The translations under genes and the position numbers were made by a program. 64,000 nucleotides of DNA from Ananas comosus (lineage: Eukaryota > Streptophyta > Magnoliopsida > Poales > Bromeliaceae). Below are positions 54,057 to 62,287 of this stretch, in pieces. Below the pieces are notes generated by a model. It ran no database searches. It saw nothing but the letters and a program-made list of their open reading frames with translations, and was not told the DNA's origin. Each line of letters starts with the position of its first letter. The stretch's first letter is position 1. The DNA lies in contig NC_033635.1 in NCBI RefSeq assembly GCF_001540865.1, positions 6,969,327 to 7,033,326 of the forward strand, read 5' to 3'.

Positions 54057-57000
54057 TGTCATGCCCCGAGAACCGGCATAGGCCTGCCCGGTGCGTGCCT
54101 AGACCCGCCATATGCCTGCACATATAAGGCGTCTACAACAAAAGCGAATAAAAGAACAATAAATAGAGAATATCTAAAGATATCAGAGCAAGTATATAGC
54201 TAGGTTCTATTAACCAGTAGAAACCACAGAAGCTAGACTGCTAAAGTAAAATGTAAAGTAGTACATCATAAGTCTCAAAATACAAATAGTGGGTGGTCTC
54301 TACAAAATGGTGCAAGTCTCTCAACCTCTCTAAAAGAAACAAAAGAGCGGTAGATCACCGATCAACCAATCCCTCGCTAGCTAACTCGAGGCGATTCTTT
54401 TCCCGCGATCCCGAGCCTCTCCCGGAGTGGAAGGCTCTGAAAGAAAACATAAATAATGGGGCGTGAGAACTATAATTTATAGTTCCCAGTGGGCAATTAC
54501 TGACCTTCGCAAAATGCACCACTAGGCCGAAATCAAGAGCAGATATAGATAACGAAATAACAACTGCGGAAATATAAGCATATATTGAAATGCTATTCTA
54601 CTATGCCACAAGTATACATGATATGAACGTGGAGTACATCTACTCTATCATGAATCCAATATGCCGATGCATAACAGGTATGCCCTACCATGGCTACCCA
54701 AAAGCTGTGATGCAACAAGTAATACTACGAAGTATACTATCGTGGCAATTAAGGATACCACAATTCCCAATGTCAACAGAATCCAACCACGATACACAAT
54801 CAAATAGTGTTTATCACTTATTGTTTACTGTTCTAGTCAATGTCCACATGGCACTTTAACTATTTAAAGTTCAACTCTGATAAGACCCACCCGAAGGCTG
54901 TCTGGTGTGAGACCCACCCGAAGGCTGTCTGGTATGAGACCCATCCGAAGGCTGTCTTGTGTGAGACCCACCCGAAGACTGTCTGGTATGAGACCCACCC
55001 GAAGGCTATCTGAAGTATCAAGTCCTCATGTCTAAAACATGAAATTACTCACTAGCAACCCATAGGTCTAGTCTATGCCTCAAGTGAAGGTTTACTATGT
55101 CAATGATTCCAATGTCCTATGTGACCTTAGATTTACTAAGTCCATACGTACTCCAAGCCTAATGCCTCTTTATGTCATTAGCTTACTACCCCAATTCCAA
55201 GCCCAATGTCTCTTTATGACATTAGCTTAATATACCAATAATAGGTTAATACGCATGCTCTCTAGCATGATCTTACATTGCTAATATGTATCTAGCATGT
55301 ATTCCTCAATGCATATAAATATTAATATGCATCTATCCACTAGCATATGGTTTCAAAGCGTCCGTATGCAACTATCAACTTAGCATAGTTTTCATAATGC
55401 TACATGCATAAACTCTACAATGCAACTACCAACTTAGCATAATTCTCATAATATTAACATGCACATGCAATTCACATATCATTCAAGTCTATGCTTCCTT
55501 AAGGCATTACTTTGCTAGGCTCATTCATAGCTCGAACCCGATGTCGCATTACGACATTAGCTCCCTAACTCACAAGCTATTCAAGTCCAAAGCCACTTTA
55601 TGGCCTAATGCATTCTCCTATGTCCAATGAGATTTATGTCTAAGACATATTACATTTGTCATGTCTACTATATGAAGCATGATTCCAAGTCCCAATTAGA
55701 GTGCTAAACCAATGCATAAGTCTCACTTGCAAGCTCTCTACTACATAGAGGTCCGAAAATGCATTGTATATAACATAAGCATTTCAAGCATTCTAAAATT
55801 CACAAATAATGCATCTATCATGAAAATGCGTGATTTTTTATTTTACGATACTTAAATCCACATAAATGAGATTTTCTCATTTGTAGCGAGGTCAAACCCA
55901 CCGATAGCTCCACGCGATCCTTTGTGTCCCCGACTCTCTTAGCTCCAAGACTTTAGGTGATGTCACGATGCTACGATTCCGGTTTCGTGATTTTTGGAAG
56001 CTTACGCCGCGAGCTGCGACAATCTGTACCGAAATCGGCCTTTTCTTCAATATCTTCGCGTAGCCTCGTCGTATCGCCGAACCGACTTCGCCAGCGTGTT
56101 CGTATACCTAACAATTAGGTTCGCATAGGTTCAATTTAGATCAAACCTCTACAATATGCAAAACCCCAATTTGAGCCTTAACATGCTACTATTGCAAGAA
56201 ATCACCAAATTGGAACTTGATTCATGCAATTAGCATGTTATTAGCATCTAGGGAGTTCTCTAAACCCATTCCTAGAGCATACGAATCATTCCTTAGCAAT
56301 CTACCATAATTACTACCAAAGCTTACCCCCAAAGCTTTCTCTAATAGTGAGGAAGAAGATGAAAGCTTGAGCTCCAAGCTACTCTCCAACTTTCAAGGAT
56401 TCTACTCCAACTTCTTCTCCAATTAATCCTCTTTTGTGGAGAGATTAGAAGAGAAAAGGAGTGAGGGGTGAGAACTAGAGAGAAAGAGAGAAAAAGAGAA
56501 AAGAAACTTGCTCTCCAAGCCTCTCTCGGGTTGGGCACAAATGAGAAAAAAGAGTGCAAGTTCACATATATATATACTCCCAAAACTCTATTCACATCAG
56601 TTTGTAGTTCAGGTACAGATATTTTTCGTCTGCCCTTCTGAACGTCCGATTGAGATCAAATTTGGCAGTCATGATCAGTTTTACCTAACTTAATGAAAGA
56701 AATTTTAATCTTTCAGTTTCGACTCCGTTTGGTCACCGAAAGCTATTTCGAACAGTAATCTTAAGCAGATAGCAATCAGATTTTATTCTCCACCCTCTGG
56801 GTGTCAGAATGGTATGAAACTTTAAATCTAGCCTCATAAAAATAATCCTAACATATTCAAAAATTTTCGAAATTTTCTGACACTGTGCATTTTCTGCTAA
56901 AATATCAGCCCCGTTTCTCACAGAAAATTCTCAATCTTCTATTTTCACTCCGATTTTCGCACGAGTCAATCCTGACATATAATTTACTTGTCTAAATCCA

Positions 57001-57069
57001 ATAAAAATAGTATTTCACACTATTTTTATTTGTATTCACTTTTACTAAAAAAAAATCCGGTATGCTACA
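54057..57069 (-). repeat. 3' LTR of the gag-only element
   Basis: 3013 bp; plus-strand left end TGTCATGCCCCGAG, right end TATGCTACA (minus head TGTAGCATA). Carries the hairpin block (54470-54545; GAACTATAA/TTATAGTTC), a five-copy minisatellite (54889-55015), a CGTATCGCCGAACCGAC-type block and a GA-rich leader. It is related to the solo LTR at 13622-16584 and has no ACCGGT array. Confidence 0.88.
54889..55015 (-). repeat. LTR minisatellite, five copies
   Basis: Five tandem copies of GAGACCCACCCGAAGGCTGT plus CTGGT(A/G)T, about 26 bp each. Confidence 0.92.
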
Positions 57070-57337
57070 TTCTCCACCTCTTAAAAAGAGTTTCGTCCTT
57101 GAAACTTCAATCACACCTCAACTCGACCTATCGAGCCATTGAGGACATTAGCATACTTCTCCCAAGAGAACACACTGCGATTCGATCACCAGCATTGCTT
57201 AGAAGCAATATTGCAGGTGCATTGCCCTGAGTGCTCTAATTCTACATGGACTTTAGCTCTGCCGTGAGATGGCACACTCCGGCACATCTCCACCTTCAGT
57301 CCTCCAAAGAGCATTATCCTCAGATTCCACGTGGCTA

Positions 57338-57514
57338 TCCAAGATCCAATACATGGCATTCTATGCTCCCCGGTCTAAGCTCGAACTACTGTCCTGACCA
57401 AACTCTGCCCCACCCGTAGGTACCGGGTCGCTATCACACACAGCTGACTGCGCCTGCCCAAAGGGCCCAGGCTCCACAGTCCACAAACGGTCCAGGCACG
57501 GTCGTCTCCAAGCA
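57338..57514 (-). repeat. Direct repeat A in 3' internal region
   Basis: The core 57379-57514 matches 57931-58066 with only a few differences (for example GTCCTGACCAAACTCTG and CACAGCTGACTGCGCCTGCC are identical). Similarity extends with more changes to about 57338. Confidence 0.92.
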
Positions 57515-57886
57515 ACACTCGACGTCGTTGTCCAACACGACATGCTCTAACGAGCCATAAATACTATCCTCCCCAGAAATTACCCGATTTTAGGTAAGGG
57601 GACAATCAACACAATCAGCGAAAATAAATCCTCAAACCGCACTATTTCGTGCACAAAAAAAAAAATCTCAAGGCGAGTCAAGTCAGCTCGCAATCCAAGA
57701 GTACTAGATACCCACAACAACTCCAACATCAAACAAGGCCAATCCATTTGTCGGCACACAAAACCATCTCACGTGGTAGGGTGTTCGAGACGACACACTT
57801 GATCAACAGATCATCCTACAAGCGTCGAAAAAGTTCAACGCTAACAAAATCCTCGGGTTGGGTCACCACACACTCGGTGTATCCTT

Positions 57887-58066
57887 GATCTCACGATCCA
57901 ACGCGTGGCATTCCACGCTCCAAAGTCAAAGCTCGGACTACCGTCCTGACCAAACTCTGTCCCACCCGTAGGTATCGGGTCGCTGTCACACACAGCTGAC
58001 TGCGCCTGCCCAAAGGGCCCAGGCTCCACAGTCCACAAACGGTCCAGGCACGGTCGCCTCCAAGCA
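57887..58066 (-). repeat. Direct repeat B in 3' internal region
   Basis: Second copy of the repeat at 57338-57514, same orientation, about 550 bp apart. Confidence 0.92.
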
Positions 58067-58314
58067 CCATTCGGCGAACAGCCGATCACGGAATGCAACT
58101 AATGCAATCATCGTGAGATTCACAAGGCATAGGAAAACATGCCACCCACAACCCGCAAATCAACAGCCTAGCTCAAGAGAGCTGAAAGTCATCGCAACAG
58201 CGAGCTCTGGCATCCTCGGTACACAACCTCCTCTTGTCCCAAATAGGGCGACAGGGCAGACTCTCTGATGTCCAAGGAGTAGTCGGAGAAACACGCGTCT
58301 CGTAAGCAACAGAT

Positions 58315-59829
58315 CTAATAAGATGCTATGCAACTCGGCAAACAGTCAATCGAAGGACGCAAACGATGCAACGATAACCAACAATGCACAATTCGGATGT
58401 CACAAAAACAACTGATACCTGTAGCCACAAACTCGGCTGCCGCCGCCTCCGCGGTCTGAGCGGCGTACATGCGCCCACTCGGGGCCTGACGAGATCCCTC
58501 GCTCAGACGTTGGACGGGTAGCCGCCCAGGTTGGTACGGTGTCGACGTAGTCCCTTGGCTAGCGACTGGTAGAGCCGGTGCCGATGCAGTCGACGGTGCC
58601 GGTGAAGAACCTCTCGGGCACTCGGTACGCACGTGGCCCTCCTGGCCACACCGGAAGCACCTGCCCGCCCACTGCGAACACTGCGGTCGGAAATGAGGAC
58701 CACCGCAAATCACACACGGAGAAGGCCGGCGACGGTCAGAACCTCCTCGCTGCGCCGCTAAGTCGTGTCCACGCTGCTGGCTCCTAGGATGCTTCGGCGG
58801 TCTCCTAGAGTGCGTCGGACTCGTACCCTCAGCCGCAGGCCTCTTGGCCTTTCCCTTATCCATGGCCTCTCGCCGCTCCTGTACCTCTGTCGCGCCGCTC
58901 TCCACGATTAGCGCGCGATCCACCACCTCCCGGTAGGTTTGGAGGTTAGAGGATTGCACGAACCGAAAAATCGACGGTCGCAACCCTTGCTTGAAAATGC
59001 GGGCCTTATCCTCGTCGTCCCGCACGACGAAGGGCACGCAATGCAGAAGCCGAGAATACTCCCGCTCGTACTCGGCTACAGTCCGTTCTCCCTGGCGCAG
59101 GTTGCGCAAATTCTGCTCCATCTTCCGCTTGACACTAGTCGGGAAGTAGTGCGCCAATAGAAGCTCCTTGAACTTCTTCCATGAAATCGCCGCCAAGTCC
59201 ATGCTGGGGTTCTCCTGGAGATCCAACCACCAGCGGTAGGCCTCGCCGTCCAGGTGATGTGTGGCGAGCCAAACTCGATCTCTCTCCTCTACGAAGGTGT
59301 CGCGGAAGAGCTTCTCCATATGCATCAACCACTTTTCCACGACCCAGTGGTCGACCTTCTCGCCGTCAAAGATCCGGGGACCGTACCTCCTGAACTCGTT
59401 GAGGCGCTCCATCAGTCGGTCCCGCTCTGCCTCTTCAATCATCACGGAGAAAACAGCTCCAGTCGGGGGTGCCTGAACAGGTGGCGCAGCAATAACCCCC
59501 TCCTGGGGCGCGGCCACGGGCGCTGCGCGCAAAGAACTGGGCGCGGGGGACGGCACTCTCGGTGCAACGTCTACAAATGGTGCGTGCGGTGGAGGGGCCT
59601 GAGTCTTCCTAGAGGCTGCCGCCTGCTGCAACAGTAGGTCCTCCGGGCGCTTCATTCGTGCATCCTGTCGGCGCGCCGCCTCCGTCTGCTGCGCAACTAA
59701 GTCGGTGAGGGCCGCAAGCTGGCCTCTCAACTCACGGACCTCGCCAGATCCAGAAGTAGCGGAGGTCTCCACCTCCTCAAAGTGTGCCGCGTCATCCGCT
59801 CCGACAGACTGGGAGCGTGTAATCGGCAT
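58315..59829 (-). CDS. Intact gag polyprotein (504 aa) of the gag-only element
   Basis: This is an uninterrupted 504-codon frame, unlike the other gypsy gags here. An acidic, Gln-rich N-terminal region (MPITRSQSVGADDA, then LAALTDLVAQQTEAARRQ) is followed by a Pro-rich linker and the gag core at about residues 155-290 (HWVVEKWLMHMEKLF, EAYRWWLDLQENP, RQGERTVAEYEREYSRLLHC). Two Cys clusters follow: CVICGGPHFRPQC (372-384) and a canonical knuckle CFRCGQEGHVRTEC (391-404). Around residue 470 the frame enters a degraded protease region: the D-T-G segment is lost through small deletions, and the frame ends shortly after. Gag would form particles, with enzymes supplied by another element. Confidence 0.9.
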   Translation of the reverse strand: MPITRSQSVGADDAAHFEEVETSATSGSGEVRELRGQLAALTDLVAQQTEAARRQDARMKRPEDLLLQQAAASRKTQAPPPHAPFVDVAPRVPSPAPSSLRAAPVAAPQEGVIAAPPVQAPPTGAVFSVMIEEAERDRLMERLNEFRRYGPRIFDGEKVDHWVVEKWLMHMEKLFRDTFVEERDRVWLATHHLDGEAYRWWLDLQENPSMDLAAISWKKFKELLLAHYFPTSVKRKMEQNLRNLRQGERTVAEYEREYSRLLHCVPFVVRDDEDKARIFKQGLRPSIFRFVQSSNLQTYREVVDRALIVESGATEVQERREAMDKGKAKRPAAEGTSPTHSRRPPKHPRSQQRGHDLAAQRGGSDRRRPSPCVICGGPHFRPQCSQWAGRCFRCGQEGHVRTECPRGSSPAPSTASAPALPVASQGTTSTPYQPGRLPVQRLSEGSRQAPSGRMYAAQTAEAAAAEFVATGISCFCDIRIVHCWLSLHRLRPSIDCLPSCIASY

Positions 59830-60150
59830 CGCACTACAACATCATAAAAGCGCAAGTTAATGAAATCCACGCTATCGCATCCCCGCTCAAAGATAATACC
59901 CAAATCAGGCGAAAGTAAGAAAGTGTGCTTCACTACTAACTCCCGATGTTACATTTTTGGCCGCCAATCGTAACCCTCCGTGAAGTTAGAGGCTATACAC
60001 TTCAATTTAACTCCACTTTCTAGAGCTGTTCCAAGATACCTAATCGAGATACTTTCGCTTACATGTCAAATAGACCTCGTCTCTCACGAGCCTATTTCCT
60101 ATAGTCCAACCAGCCTAAGGTTTGCTAGGTCCCCTAAGACTCAACCCTAG

Positions 60151-60162
60151 GCTCTGATACCA
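60151..60162 (-). other. Primer-binding site, initiator Met tRNA
   Basis: GCTCTGATACCA on the plus strand is TGGTATCAGAGC on the minus strand, 8 bp from the LTR end at 60171. Confidence 0.9.
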
Positions 60163-60170
60163 AACTAATC

Positions 60171-60909
60171 TGTCACGCCTTGAGAATCGGCATAGGCCTG
60201 CCCGGTGCGTGCCCAGACCCGCCATATGCCTGCACATATAAGGCGTCTACAACAAAAGCGAATAAAAGAACAATAAATAGAGAATATCTAGAGATATCAG
60301 AGCAAGTATATAGCTAGGTTCTATTAACCAGTAGAAACCACAGAAGTTAGACTGCTAAAGTAAAATGTAAAGTAGTACATCATAAGTCTCAAAATACAAA
60401 TAGTGGGTGGTCTCTACAAAATGGTACAAGTCTCTTAACCTCTCTAAAAGAAACAAAAGAGCGGTAGACCACCGATCAACCAATCCCTCGCTAGCTAACT
60501 CGAGGTGATTCCTTTCCCGCGATTCCGAGCCTCTCCCGGAGTGGAAGGCTCTGAAAGAAAACATAAACAATGGGACGTGAGAACTATAATTTATAGTTCC
60601 CAGTGGGCAATTACTGACCTTCGCAAAATGCACAACTAGGCCCAAATCAAGAGCAGATATAGATAACGAAATAACAACTGCGGAAATATATGCATATATT
60701 GAAATGCTATTCTACTATGCCACAAGTATACATGATATGAACGTGGAGTACATCTACTCTATCATGAATCCGATNAAATAACAACTGCGGAAATATATGC
60801 ATATATTGAAATGCTATTCTACTATGCCACAAGTATACATGATATGAACATGGAGTACATCTACTCTATCATGAATCCAATATGCTGATGCATAACAGGT
60901 ATGCCCTAC
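60171..60909 (-). repeat. 5' LTR of the gag-only element, truncated
   Basis: Matches the first 740 bp of 54057-57069 on the plus strand. It is interrupted at 60910 by another LTR, and the 106-bp duplication around the N at 60775 is not present in the other copy. Confidence 0.85.
60775..60775. other. Single N: probable assembly join
   Basis: The 106 bp before it (60669-60774) and after it (60776-60881) are the same sequence with two mismatches, while the sister LTR has it once. Confidence 0.85.
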
Positions 60910-61112
60910 TGTCACGCCCCGGGACCGATACCAATTTGGCCCGACCCGAGCATGTCAAACAGACGCCGAACGGGCAGAGTTTCCCCTATCCGTCCAAGGC
61001 TCATCACATGTACATTTTCATCAATAGAGAAAAGTACTAGCGGAAACATACATAAACGACTTACACGAGGGTAAGCAATAGCCATTAGTGAAAGAAAAAG
61101 GAAACTAAATGT
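60910..61112 (-). mobile_element. LTR 3'-end fragment (minus)
   Basis: TGTCACGCCCCGGGACCG start; the 200 bp match the reverse complement of 44540-44741. Confidence 0.78.
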
Positions 61113-61374
61113 TAAGTCGTGTGTGTTGGCAAGTTTCGTGAAGTGAGTCGGAGTCTTGAAGAATCGGTGCGTGTTGTCGAAGATCGAAGAATTCAAGATT
61201 TCGAAGAAGTTGGAAAATAACTCACACCGTGAATCACGATGTCCAGGTAAAGTGTTAATTCATGATTATGGTGATTCATACTTAGTTGTAGACATTAGAA
61301 TCATAATATCATTGTCTAACGGATTAGAAAGTGCATTGGAACTTTGCAAAACCCGAAATGGCGAAAATTTACAA

Positions 61375-61520
61375 AGTGTACCGGTACAGCATCAGAAGTG
61401 TACCGGTACAAATTGTGTACCGGTACGACCATCAAGGGTGTAACCGGTTTCACTGTTTCGTCTGGTTTTTCGTTCCGTCATCGTGTAACCGGTGACAGCC
61501 TAAAGTGTACTGGTACACAG
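61375..61520 (+). promoter_or_regulatory. TGTACCGGTACA array in the copia LTR
   Basis: Two perfect 12-bp palindromes and one with a single terminal change lie at spacings of 22 and 17 bp, then GTAACCGG variants and GTGTACTGGTACAC. The linker ACCATCAAGG is shared with the gypsy 3' LTR at 32600. The array ends about 50 bp before the TATA box. Confidence 0.85.
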
Positions 61521-61569
61521 TGTAAAATCGTGAAAACTTTCTAATCCGACTCCAATTGATTCTAAAGTC

Positions 61570-61578
61570 TATAAATAA
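61570..61578 (+). promoter_or_regulatory. TATA box of the copia LTR
   Basis: TATAAATAA, preceded by the palindrome array and followed by the presumed transcription start. Confidence 0.65.
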
Positions 61579-61816
61579 GCTATTGGACTTCTCTAATATA
61601 TCAAGCATCACGAAAATACATATTTGAGAAACCCTAGAGGCTCGGATTTCATCTAAAACCTATTTTCTACAAAAAGCCTCTTTTAGATCAAATCGAGATA
61701 TTGAAATTTGATATTAATATGTCGATTTGATCTCCGCTTCGCTTGGAGTTCTTTTCCCTGGTTTTCTACGATACTCCAAAGCGAAGGATCACCATATTCA
61801 TGATCCTCTTCATGAT

Positions 61817-61945
61817 GGCGTCGTGGATTCGGCGGATTTGACGGCGGTTCGTGGATTCGGATCGTGGGCTCGTGGATTCGAGTGGCGTCGTGGATTCGGC
61901 GTGATTGAAGCTTCGTGGATTCGAAGTGGAGGCTTTCGTGGATTC
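61817..61945 (+). repeat. Interspersed GTGGATTCG repeats
   Basis: Six copies of CGTGGATTCG spaced 15-30 bp apart within the copia LTR downstream of the TATA box. Confidence 0.85.
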
Positions 61946-62251
61946 GAACGTGAGGGCGTGGACAACCCGGAGGGTAGCGCGAAGATTCATAGGAGGTTAA
62001 GAGAGGTTAAGTCCGTGGAGTCGGTAATCACCTTGTAATCTTTTCTCTTAGTGAATTGTTTTTTCGCGTGTTGGTCCCGTGGGTTTTTCTCCAAGTTGGA
62101 GTTTTCCCACGTAAATCTCGGTTTGCTTTTTATTTTCCGCATTTATTTTTATTGCATCGAGAATTGTGGTTTTTGGCCGTTCACCTATTCACCCCCCTCT
62201 AGGTGATAGATACAATCTAGATAGATCCTTGGGCTCCTCAAAACTTACAAT

Positions 62252-62263
62252 TGGTATCAGAGC
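62252..62263 (+). other. Primer-binding site, initiator Met tRNA
   Basis: TGGTATCAGAGC two bases after the copia LTR. Confidence 0.9.
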
Positions 62264-62287
62264 GGGATCTAGATATATTGTTATCTA

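Larger units (their letters stand above)
54057..60909 (-). mobile_element. Gag-only, pol-less LTR element (minus)
   Basis: Read on the minus strand: partial 5' LTR (60171-60909), initiator-Met primer site (60151-60162), leader, gag (58315-59829), about 1.2 kb non-coding with a long direct repeat, a purine tract and a complete 3' LTR (54057-57069). No RT, RNase H or integrase sequence is present. The two LTRs are about 97% identical over the first 330 bp compared by eye, so the element is young relative to its neighbours. It fits the TR-GAG type of non-autonomous element. Confidence 0.85.
61122..62249 (+). mobile_element. 5' LTR of a Ty1/copia element
   Basis: Begins TGTGTTGGCAAG (possibly two bases earlier) and ends CAAAACTTACA next to a primer site. 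It contains a TGTACCGGTACA array (61375-61520), a TATA box (61570-61578), six GTGGATTCG words (61817-61945) and the CACCCCCCTCTAGGTG block near 62190. The 3' LTR is outside the window. Confidence 0.82.

Noticed and set aside
58578..59637. Plus-strand frames over the minus gag
   Set aside because: Antisense shadows of the intact gag at 58315-59829.
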